Source: Macrocystis pyrifera (taxonomy: Eukaryota; Sar; Phaeophyceae; Laminariales; Laminariaceae). Taken from it: a stretch of 64,000 bases of DNA. The notes under the pieces were generated by a model, which had not been told where the DNA came from, did not search any database, and was given only the letters and a program-made list of their open reading frames with translations. The stretch covers positions 2,253,001-2,317,000 of the forward strand of contig JASSKH010000042.1 of NCBI GenBank assembly GCA_031763025.1, written 5' to 3'. The translations under genes and the position numbers were made by a program. Shown here piece by piece: positions 12,601 through 25,123 of this stretch (position 1 is its first letter; the number at the start of each line of letters is the position of its first letter).

Positions 12601-15600
12601 AACAGGCGGAGCGGGCGGAACTATCCAGAATGGCGAAAGAGCTAGAGGGTGCAAAGGTAGCGGCGGCGGAGGGAAGAAAAAAACGCCGCGTTGCTAGCGC
12701 AAAAGCTCCAAGAGTCCGACAAAAAGGAGGCGTTGCTCAAGACCGCCCTTTCAGAGCTCAGCGGCACCACCACCAAGTGAGGGGGGGGGGGTGTTATATG
12801 ACCGAACGACTAGATAGTTCAAAAGACGAAACGTCACGTGTTTTGTCCGAGGCTTACTCAGAGAGCGTCGGGGGGGCAAGGGCATTTATTGTCATGCGTG
12901 GCCATAGTCGTATGGCCATAGACCATCGCATCCCTACAATGCTGGGACGGAGAACGTCGGGTTTCCACCGACCAGGCAGACAGTGCTTGCACCAGGCACG
13001 AAGCGCCGTGAGGTGTTTGGCGAGTCGCATGAAAGGGCCAGTTGCACCCTGCTACATAAGAACCGCTTGTGACCAGGCAGAAGTTGCTCGCACAAAGCGG
13101 AGGGGGGGAAAGCTTACTGAAACCAAACTAAACAAATGATGCAACACGAACTTACTAGGTTGTTGCATACGTGTAGAAATCCCAACCCACCGTTTTTGTT
13201 TTTCATTTTGACCTTATTAGGAGCGTGGTGTGGTTTTCTTTTTTTCGTGTATCGTACCACCAAGCGAGGGGCGGTTGACTTTTTCTGGGAGAGGCGGATC
13301 TCTACAACTCCACCCACCCCGAAGGTATACTCTTCTGGGGCCCCGACACGGAGATAAATAGTCGTGTCGTCCTCGCGGGTTTGCTACTGATATGTAGGCA
13401 TGCATGATGTGACCTAAACTGTAACATGCAACCGACAGAGGTTTACTGCTGATATGCAGCCATGCATGCTGTTATCTGTACTGTAACGTGTACCCGACAT
13501 GGGTTTACTACTGATATGCAGGCAGGCATGCTGTCACCCAAACCGTAATGAGACCTGCTGCGAACGCCACCATATACTACCGTTCTGTTTTTCGTATCTC
13601 TCTGCTGTTATAATATCTGGGTCCACCTTATACCTGTAGCCGGGTACATGCAGCGATGCTTGGCCCCGGGCTCCTGCTGAGTTCAAGGGGTACCGTGGCC
13701 GCCCGCAATTAAGAAAGTAGGCTCAGATCGGCACGAACAATAAGAAAATTGGGTTAAGAAACACAGCTCAACAGTGGATCCAACCCCAAATCCTACCAGT
13801 ACAATAGGGTTAGATCAAGGTCGGAAAAAAAAGACAATGAGCCCGGACACCAAATTGACGTTTCTTATTGACACCGGGCGTCGACGGTATAGGCGTGAGG
13901 TAACCGCTTATTTTCGCGGCCCATGGTCTAATCAGTGATCACTCGTTCGTCTAACCGCACACCAAGCCAGTCACCCATGACCACCATGTGTTTCGGCGCT
14001 GTTTACAGGGTGCCGATCGACGGTCCTCCCGGTTCGGCGTCTGGCGATGCCTCGTCCGGCCCGGCTGTCGCCGGAGAACCGGACGCAGCGCTGGCACTAG
14101 CCCAGACACTGGCTAGGCTCAAAGAAGAGCAGGCCGCAGCGGCGGAAGACGCAAAGACGAGGGAGAGGCAACTGGAGGAAACCTTGCAGAATGCGCAGCA
14201 GGCGAGATGTTCTGATGGTCTTGAGGGTTGGGGTTGTGGAGTGGGAGGTGGGAGGGTGACTGGGTAGGTGGTTAGGTGGGTAGGTGGATGAATGGTGGGG
14301 GTGTGGGTGGTGGGGGGTGCGTGGGTGGGTGAGTGGGTGGGTGAGTGGGTGGGGGTCCGTGCGTGGGTGGGTAGGTGGGTCGGTGGTGAGTGCGTGGGTG
14401 GGTGGCTAGATGGGCGAATGGGAGAGGGAAACAGGGTGATTACCTCGACTCCGGGCAACAAACGCAATCCTCCAACACGGAAGAGCACGCCGTCCATGGG
14501 AGTGGTGTTGGTAGAGCCGTCGCATCCCTGGGGAAGGTGAGGGGTATCTAGTACCTCCCGCGGCGCAAGAAGAAAGCGCGGAGTGTAGGGGTCCACCGTG
14601 CTCCCATGCTACGTTTTTGTTTGGACCCACGCAAACACCATTCGAGCCTACGAGCACTGTGCTGAAGAGGGAGGCACAAGAATATACCTCGGAGAAGCTC
14701 TTCATTTTCTCTCTCCACCTCCTATGCGATCAGATGTGTTTATTCAGCCGGAACGACGACAACCTGCAAGGCTCCGACCCTCCCTCTTGCCCGCCTGCGA
14801 ACTCGTTCCGCCCACCACTTAGTCTCTGACACAGACCTTCCGCACCTCAGACAGATCATTTCGATTCCATCTCCTTGATCTAGATACCTCAGGGCAGATA
14901 GCTTCCCGATATTTGTGGGATCTACAATATAGTTCATGTGATCTGCAGTAGTGCATGCCGCCGAGCGGGAGTCGTACAATCTGCATTGATCTCACACATG
15001 TTTGTTTTAGGGGTTGGGACTCTGTACTACATACACGGACCCTGCCACCACAACATTCTCACAGCGACAGGCAAGGTATCACGGGGGACGATAGTAAATA
15101 GGACCAAATATTAGAGGTAAAAATAGGGAAAACTATAGATTTTTGTGCGTACCGTAGGTCCTATTTACTATGATCCCCCGTAAAATAGTTAGCTATCAAT
15201 AGGATCTAGATTTATCTACATCGTTCTCCGACCGACGTGTGAACACTCCCCTGTGCAAACCCCTTAACCTTTCTCTCTCCCCAGGAAGCTCGCGAGGCTG
15301 TTCTGGCAGCGAAGAAATCGGAGCGCCTAAGGGAAGAAGCAGCGGCTGCTCTAGAGGCGGCAACGGGGGAGCTCGCATCTTGCCGGATGGTGGTGGACGA
15401 AGATTCAGAGGCGGCGCGGTTGCGGGAACAGGTGCGTACTCGCGCGTTCAATGCCGCGGCGATTTGCGTTGCCGGCGCCACGGGAGCACCGTTGGGTGGA
15501 ACAAAAATCGCTGTGTAGCGCTACAGCTATTACGGGGAGGGGTATACTGCTATAGTAACAAGAACTTTCGATGCCCCCAAAACAAAGGCATACCCTTATG

Positions 15601-16687
15601 TTTACACACCATGATTGCTGCGTTCCCTCGTGGTATGACAAGAGTTAAATCGACAAACGGGACATTTTTTTTGTTCTATACGTGGAAGCGTGGTGAGCCT
15701 GAAAGCTTTAAGTCATGGCCATCCGTCGGAGGTTGTAAAAGCAAAAAAGCTTAAAACGAGGCAGGTGGGTTGAATGATGGGTAAAGCTTTGCTCGCTCGA
15801 TCGACAGGCGATGTATACGGTACGAACTGCGGATGGACGTCCAGTCAAGCCCGAGCATGCAACCAAGTAGCGTTGCATACGTACAGGCGAGCAGCAGTAC
15901 GTTTTGCGTAGCATCACCCGGCCGGCACCGATGCGATTTGTGTTATTGTCCCCCCGTGTATATACGCACGTTCTCCTCTTCCCACCTTTTCTGTATTATC
16001 GAATGTGCGGCTGGCTGCCGTATCGCGCACCCTCCCCGCCTGTGAAGGTGGAGGCCCTGAAGGCAGACCTGGAGGTCAAGTCCAAAGCAGCCACGGCCGG
16101 GTGGGATGCAGCGGCCAACGCCAAGAGCGAAGCCGAGGCTGCCGAGGCGCGCGGGCTACAAGCCGGCATAAAACGAGGGCAATCGGAGGCGGAACGAAAG
16201 GTGGGAAACAAAAGCAACCGGGCCTCGAACCAGTCAATTATTTTTCAGGCTTCGCCCAACAGACGTCGCAGTTACACGTCCTTGGGGAATGTTTTAGGCA
16301 GCGGTCATCAAACGAGGGCATGCACGGGAGCCTAAGCGCGTAGGCTTTACGTTATTGGACGAGTGTTTAGGGTTCGACGCAATAGTCCATCCAACGCCAG
16401 GGCGCGTCGAAACCGAGCGGGCTATGTTAAGAGTTGACGCTACAGATAATCGCAAAAAAAAAAAAACGCGGTAAAAGGATACATGGCATAGTCATGGAAG
16501 GTTGCGGTTTAGGCGAGTGGTGTTGCAGGTAGACTATTAATGTTTACCAGCACGTAGCTCAAGGACACGATTGACGTTTGTTGCTCGCACGGGTTAGCAG
16601 CTAGCCCGAGCCGGGCTCCTCCTCCTCCTCTTCATGGCGACCATAATTTTACGTACGATAATTTACATCTTGATGGAAGGCATGGTC

Positions 16688-16720
<33 letters not shown>

Positions 16721-16831
16721 CCATGATGATAATGATGATGATGATGATGATGATGATGACCATGATGATAATGATGATGATGATGATAATGAGTGATGAC
16801 GATAGTGATGATGATGATCATACTGATGATA

Positions 16832-16877
<46 letters not shown>

Positions 16878-16960
16878 CGACGATGATGATGATACTGATG
16901 ATGACGATGATGATACTGATGATAATGATGATGATGATGACGATGATGATGATGATTATT

Positions 16961-16997
<37 letters not shown>

Positions 16998-19900
16998 CAG
17001 TGATGATGATGATGATGATGATGACAGTGATGATGATGATGTTCTCACAGTAGGCAATTTCCCTGAAATCTAGCCCGTCCTCACAAAACAGGCTGGGAAA
17101 AAAATTGTCTCGAAAGAAGAACACAAGCACCGTACCACATAATGAGCTTGACGCAAAATACGTTGGAGGTTGGTGATTGGGGGTGTGGAGAGTGGTTGGG
17201 GGGGAGGGGACGGATTGGTTTGTAGGTTGGTTGGTTGGTTAGTTGGATGATTAGTTGATTGATTGGGTTGATTGATGGCCTGGTTGGTTGATTGATTGGT
17301 CTGTTGGTTGGTTATTGGTTGGCTGGCTGGCTAGTTGATTTTCTTGGTTGGTTGTTTTTTGGGCTGTTTGGTTCGCTGATTGGTTGGTGGGTTGATCGGT
17401 GGGTTTGTTAGTTGGTTGAATGGTAGATAGGTGGATTGGTTGCTCGGTTGGATTGGTTGATTGATAGTTTGCTTGATTGGTTGGCTGGTTGGTTATTTGT
17501 CTCATTTGTTGGTTGGAGACAGATTTAGCTTTCCCGCCGTCACTTCCGCTCCGTGCAACGCCTGTGCGCCGCCATCGCCGCGCGTGACTGAAAACACGTC
17601 GGGGGTTGGTGATTGGAGGTGTGGAGAGTGATTGGAGACATAGATTGGTTGTTTGTTCGGTTGGTTGGTTCTTGTTGGTTGGTTGGAGACCGATCTGTTT
17701 CCCTCTCCCGTCACCTCCGCCTCGTGCAACGCCCATGCGGCAATTTTTCCACAGGTGCAGACTCTCCAAGAGGCATTATCCGCGGCCAAATCTGCGAACA
17801 ACTCGTCGCGTGCATCTGCCGCTTCCGACACGACCGGAACCGGCGCCGCTATTACTTCTGCTGCTGCTGCTGTCGGCTTCACCGCTGCAGTCACCACCAC
17901 CGCCGAAACGAGCGATCGTCGAGGCAGCAGCAGCGGCAGCAGCCGCGAAGTGGTGGGGGTGGGGGATAAATCTGACCCCGAACAGAGGGCGGCGGTGGCG
18001 CTTATGGCGAAAGAGCTCGAGCAAGCGCAGAAGGAGCTGAACAACCTGAGAGAAAGGGAGAAGGACGCTAGGGGGGAAGCCCACCGAGTGGCGGCCTCTG
18101 CCGAACGCGTCAGGTGCGGACTCCTACTAGTACGGTGGCATATAGGGTGGTCGCGTTTACATCCTTACTTTTCGGGCCACCAGAGCCATTCCGCCGAACG
18201 GACTACTCGTACTCGTAGCTTATTTTTTTTTGCATTTTAGAGCTTTTTCTTCTTCTGTCGCTTTTGTTTCGCGTTCTGTGAACCTCCGTGAGAATATGGC
18301 CATCTCGCTGCTGCGCCAACAAGAGTTGAATCTTGCAATGAGGCACAGAGTCACTCGTCCCAATGGCTTGAACGCGGTAGTGAGAGTGATGGCACCATTC
18401 TGCCGTACGCATGCGCGAGCAATGATAGCGGCTCACACCTCGGACAGACCGTTTACAGATCGTCGACTCCCAATGCACGACCCAAGCTATTTCAGAGCGG
18501 ATGCCTTCCTGGTCTGTACAGATCTGTCTGCAGTACCGGACATCCAGACATCCAACAATAAAACAGGAAATGTGCCCCCAGACTGGATTTCTCATTTTGA
18601 ATAAAAGGGGTGCGTTCTACACCAACTTCAGCAACAACGACTGCCGAATTTCTTATTTTTTCCCGTAATTCTTACCAGGTAGGTCTGTCTTTCTTATCGA
18701 TCCTTTTCTTATCACAGTAGGTATGCTGCACTGCATGTAGCTCATGCTGCCGAGTGGGAGCCGTATACTCTGAACGATCCAGGGACGGTATTTCCTACCT
18801 GGTAAATCGGATATGTACCACATTATACGGAACCCGCACAAAATACCATAACGGCAAGTGAAGATTTAGATGATCTATTTGTGGATACACAGATCGTGAT
18901 TTATCTGTCTGACCTATCTGTCCGAGATGTGCAATGATTCATGGGGAGAACATGGGCTATTTCTCAGTTACGAGTGAGAGACATTCGTCAAGGGTGGATC
19001 GTAGGGCGCGGGGCGATATCACAGGACCGAACTTAGTCGTTTCCACCTCGGACAAGCCGGTCCCAAAGGCTGGTTCACTCGTACCAGAGGTATATGCTTC
19101 GTATGACCAGGTTCTTCGGACCACAAAACGCTGCTCTTTTTCCTGTTCGTAGATAGTGGCCAGTATCATACCTCCGATTTCAGCCTGCTACTAAAGCAGT
19201 TGCTCTTTTTTCATGCTGCAGACAGTCGGCAAGCGCCTCTAACTTCAGCCTGCTACTATTAATAAATTGGTGGTGGGTTCACGTGCGCTTTTACTCTAAT
19301 TTTTGTCGCAAGTAGTCTTCTCGAAAAAACGAAGCTTTACCACGAGCGCGACTCCCTCACCGCCCGACACCCAGAACCATGCAAGACGAGCAGCGCAAGC
19401 GAGAAGCCGACCTCGTGCTGGCCGTCGACCCTGGAACAGGAGAAGGAGACTTTGTCTCGCGGGGTCATCCTGGCGCAGGAAAGGTGCGATACGTGACGCG
19501 ACGCGAAGGTTCGCATGCTACCGTAGAGGAAGATTGGGGGGGGGGAGGGGGGCGTATCTGTCCTTTCTGGGGCTTCTTCCTCATTGGAAGAAGTCCGTTG
19601 TATACCTCTGACCTGGAAAAAATGACTTCGTACGACAAAGAAAAAGTAGGTCAACTCTTAACCCAGTTTGTGTCGATCGAAAAATATTGTCTATATACTG
19701 CAGGGTGTATATACAACGAAAAAAATACTGTAATGTTGTACAACATAGTAGATTTCTAAGTTGAGGAGTTCCGTCAATCAGGCATTTTTTCGGCCTTAAA
19801 TTGGCTATCCCTATCGCATCACGTGAAAAAGCAAATATCTTAGGACTTGTGTTCGTTAGAAGCAGAAAATATACATAATCATACCGAGCGTTGAGTTAGT

Positions 19901-22900
19901 ACGGGGGTGATGCCATCGTTTTTCAGTGCGCCCGATCTTTTTTTCTTCCAGAACGGGAAGGTTAAGGCCGCCAATACCGAACAACAACAAAAAAAATCCG
20001 GAAAGATCTGGTCGAGCGAAAGAGAACTTTCCGAAAATATATAGTGTTCGGCCTGTCTACGTAGCACCCTTTTTTGCCGTTGTCGAGAGAAAAAAACGAG
20101 CGCCGCTGAAAATGAAATCGCGCCACTTCCTGTGCGAACTGAACGCTCTTTACGATGTATCTGTTGGGCTGTACGTATGTATCCGTTGGACTACTTCAAT
20201 CACGTGACCTGGCCCTCTTGAGGCAGAGGAAAAAAAAAAAAACACGTTTTATGTACGGGGGACCACAGTAAATAGGACCTACGGCACACAGAGAACCCTA
20301 TATATTTACCTATTTTTGCTAACAATATCTGGTCCTATATACTATGGTCCCCCGCAATAGTTCATCATCGATCGTTGAACCGCCCACGAGTACGTACGTA
20401 CGTACTGTAGTGTGGGCGCCAACAGTGGTACGGGTAGGATCATGCCGTGGTCGCGTCGACTCCTCGTTTTCAACCATTGCACTGCTGATATCAACGTATA
20501 TATATCACCCCCCTCCCCCCAAATAGGAGGTGGAGAGAAGGAGCAGTAGTAAACTTATTCAAGGAAGGAGATAGGGCTGACCCGGGGAACTATAGAGGGA
20601 TAACGCTACTATTAATAAGTACAGCAGGCAACACATTTTGTAAGATTTTGAACGATAGAATGGGAGCGATGATGGAGAAGGAAGGCAAAATAAGCGAAGG
20701 GTAAGCAGCAGGGTTTAGGCCTAACCGTAAGCTGCGTAGACCGTGTGTACACCTTGGGTAAGAGTATTCAAGGTAGGAAAGACGCGGGACTAACAACGTA
20801 CTGTTTCTTTCTAGATGTGCAGAAAGCCTACGACACAGTATGGAGAAATGGATTGTGGAAAAAACTGTGGGAAATAGGAATCAGCGGAAACATGTGGAGA
20901 ATGATGAAAAAGATGGCGGAATGTGCGAGAAGTGCTGTGATGCTGGACGGGGAAATATCGAAGTATGCTCTGATATTTTACAAGGTGTTGCACAGGGATG
21001 TACGTTGTCACCTACCCTATTCAATATATATATACTAACGACCTGATAGTAGCAGTCGAGGCGGCAAGGCAGGGAGTCACGGTAGGGGAAGATACGGTGT
21101 CGGGATTGATGTTTGCGGATGACCTCGTGGGTATATCAGAAACACCCGACGGATTTCAGAAAGAAAGTAGAGAAGGCGCTAGAATACACCAGGAAATGGA
21201 GGGTGACGGCGAACGTCAAGAAATGCGCAGTAGTTGTTTGCAACGAAGATAAGGTGAACCCGGTAAATTTCAGTTGGAAATGGGGAGAAGATGAATTGAC
21301 CGATCGTAGACCAGTGTATATACCTTGGCGTAGAGATCTCAAAAGACTGCTCTTGGGATACACTTATAGCAAAAGTAATAGGAGAGGGTAAATCACACGT
21401 AGGCAAGATGGATGCGATCCTAACAGACCCGAACCTTGACACCAGGATTAAGAGATGTATCTTGATGAATGTGATAGTACCAAAGCTAGAATATGCAGGA
21501 GAAGTATGGGAAGGGAACGCGAAACTCGTAAAACAGTTGGAAACAGTACAAATGACAGCAGCTAAAAAAATCCTAAGATGCTCAAGTACGACTAGTAATA
21601 TAGTATTAAGAGCAGAACTGGGAATGCGCCCACTCAAGACAAATAGAGACATGAGAAAGTTGAACTGGCAATAAAAAGTAAGGAACATGCCAAAAAAGAG
21701 GTTGCCAGCCATAGTTGATAGAGCTGTATGGGAGAAAGTAACAAAAGGGCGAGCTGGAATAAGGTGGGATGGCGTAGTTGAGAAAGTATGGAAGGATATA
21801 GGGGGAAACCAAGAAGAGATGGTGTCCGTCGGCAAGTTTGGGAGGTACAAGGCAGAAGTAGAAGAAAAGGTAGAAAGAAGGGAAAAGCTAGCGGTAAGAA
21901 ACAAGGTTGAATCGAAAAAACACATAGAGATGTACGGGGGATTGAGGGAAGATATAGGAATGAAAACGTATTTGCACGGCCCAATGGACTTCGCGAAAAC
22001 GCTGAAACTGCGCTTTCGTGTAGGTGATCTGGACCTGCCAGAAAGAAGAAAGAGGTATACCAGTAGCCGGGCGGAAGAGGAAAAAAAAAGAAAGTCCCAT
22101 GCATGTGCTGTGTGATCCGTTTTACCGTTGTATACGCAGTATAATGTTTATACGAACCTGGTCTAGTGTAATTGGTGGGGGTATCCGGGCGCCCTCTCAA
22201 GCATCGCCCTTTTTCGAAGCGTTCTTTGTTTTTTTAACGTGGACTATTAATAGAAATCTCGCGGTCTCTGGACGCAAGAAAATAAAAACACACACACACA
22301 CACACACACACGCGTGCGCACGTGGCACCGAGTTTCGTTCTCATTGTGTGTTTGACTACGGTGGAATATTCGTAGTAGAGTGGTGGGGGGGGGGGGGCGG
22401 GGCGGGGTGTACTCATTTTCACGCATGGCCGTAGTCGTATGACCATAGACCCTGGGGGGTTGGGGGGGGGCGGGGCGGGGTGTACTCATTTTCATGCATG
22501 GCCGTAGTCGTATGACCGTAGACCCGGGGGGGTCGGGGGGAGCGGTGTACTCACTTGTTGTTTGCCTTAGTCATTTGACCATTGACCACGCACCCCTTTC
22601 GAGACGGAGCACCGTTCCTGCTCACGCACTCACGCACGCCTGTGGCTTCCTTCATTTTTGTTTTCGTTTTTTGTTGTTTCAGAGCCGCGCTTGCGCTGGA
22701 GCTGGTCGCCGCTCACAACAAGGAAGCCGCGGAGGCCCGTCAGCAGTCGGCCCTGAACGCCGCCAAATTCAGACGGGCCAGCAGAGACATAGGGCAGGGC
22801 AACGCCGCAGCGCTGATCGCAGGGCTGGCGGAAGCGCAGAGGGTGCCGGGAGGGCGACCGCCAACACCCGTGGGGAACCGGTGCGTGCTTGTGTGCTCAC

Positions 22901-25091
22901 GTGCGTGCGTGCAGGGGTTGCCGCAAGCGTGCGGTAACATTTTGTCCCGAATCGCTGGTAACCTAAATCGTAAAACTCTTGAGAATATTTCCAGTTGTGC
23001 TGTGCTGGCATATATCGAACACGTGTTTTACAGAGTATGTCGGACGCCAAATGCACTCACCTGGCAAATAAGAGGGTGTAGATGGGTGAAAATACTTTGC
23101 TAATTAACAATGACTTGCGCTATGAATAGTGTACTTATTAAAGTAGTACCTGGTAGTTTTTTAGCCGAAAATATAAGAGACGTTTTCATATTATTTATTA
23201 TCATTATTATCATCGTTATTGCTATCTTCCAGACGATCCCTATCTATATTTCCGGACACAACATTAATTCTAGTTGTATTACGGGGGGCCATAGTTAATA
23301 GGACCTCCGGTACACACAAAAAAATCTATATATTTACCTATTTTTACAACAATGTTCGGTCCTATTTACTATGCCCCCCCGTACTATTACGGGGGTCCAT
23401 AGTTAACAGGACCTATGGTGTACATAAAAACCTATATATTTGCCTATTTTTACTAACAAAATTTGGTCCCGTTAACTATGGATAATAGTAGTTGTCAAGA
23501 CACGTTGTGAGATCGCGCTATAAACATTACGGGGGACCGTAGTAAACAGGACCAAATATTGTTGGTAAAAATACCTAAATATATAGGTTTTATGTATGCC
23601 ATAGGTCCTGTTAACTATAGACCCCCGTAATAGTTGCAACCTGCGTGTGATAGATATATATACACGAGCCGTATATATACGTACTGTACTTCAATCTCCC
23701 GTTCTATTATTGGGGTTGCATATATGTGACCCCATGAAGGTATAACATACCAGGTATATATATACTCAAGTACATGATATATACCGTATCAAACGTGTGA
23801 TAAGATAACACCCCCCCAAATGGTAGGACGAATTTCCGAACAGGCTTTCTCCATAACGAAGGGGGGGGGGGGGGCACACGCGGCCAGAATGGTGGCTTTG
23901 GAAGCGTCTCGTCGAGACTTCGTACGTATCCCATAAGAGACACATCGCTCGGCGTCTTCGCTCTCCCTGTCGTGAAGAGAAACCTCAGCTCCGAACAATC
24001 AACCGAGGGGAGGGGGGAGGTGTTATCTCATGACACGTGCTGGGATGCTGCAGCAGTAGTAGTAGCATCAGGGTCAACAGAACGATGTTTAGAAAGAAGA
24101 ATAGCCTGAGCCCACTGTATGTGCGCATAATCGTTACGCGCACACACACTACGAGTACACGGCATACATTATACTTGGTCTTATTATAATATATAACTGT
24201 GTAACACGCTATTACTGGGGTCCATAGTTAATAGGACCAAATTTTGTTAGTAAAAATAGGTAAATATATAGGTTTTTGTGTGTACCATAGGTCCTATTAA
24301 CTATGGACCCCCGTAATAGCGATAACACACACCCCGGGATGAATGTCGAGGCCGTTTTTCTCGATAGCGGCGACGGTGAAATCTCCAAGCGATACACACA
24401 ATGGCCAGACGTTGTCGTCTTATTCAGTAACGGTGCCGGACGCTGTTCAGAGTCTGGCACGTAGCACAGACACGTCCCGAGCGTCAGCCCTCGTCGCGGA
24501 GAAGGGTCGTGGGGGCGGCTGCACGCTCTCTGTATGGCGACGCCGTGCATACAACAGCATAAAACATCTGGCAAAATGATTAAGTTGCGCAAGTTTTCTA
24601 GCTTGACGGGGGGGGGGGGGGGGGGAGGTAGCTGCTTGCAAGTGATCGATGGGACACGAAAATCCTAACATCACGTGGGTAGCTGCATACTCTCTACAGG
24701 CTAAGCCATGCATATATCGTAATCATCTTGCGCATGATCATGTGGCGTTGATCTCCTAGGTTCGCGGGAGCAGCTGCGTGCTACTCTCTACACGGGTAAG
24801 CCAGCCATACATCGTATACACGTTTGGCGCTCAACAGTGTGATGTAAAACTCCTGGGTTCACGAGGGCACTTGCATACTCTCAATGATGGCCAAGCCATG
24901 TATCAATCGTAAGGATCTGGCTGTGGTGGCACTTGGAAAAAGCTGCGTGGGTTCAATGATTTGGCTAAGCCATGCATCAATCAATCGTAAGTGCTCTGGC
25001 CGTGTGGCAAATACATGCAGAGAATACGACCAAAAAACAAAAACAAAAAACGCTTGAACGAAAGCGCAAAGGAATTTCATACACGAAATGT

Positions 25092-25123
<32 letters not shown>

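Noticed and set aside
16687..17073. Poly-Asp/Met/Ile proteins
   Set aside because: Simple trinucleotide repeat, open on both strands; no flanking coding sequence.
21179..21925. A 248-codon minus-strand frame
   Set aside because: It is the mirror of the LINE reverse transcriptase, whose sense strand carries recognisable motifs.
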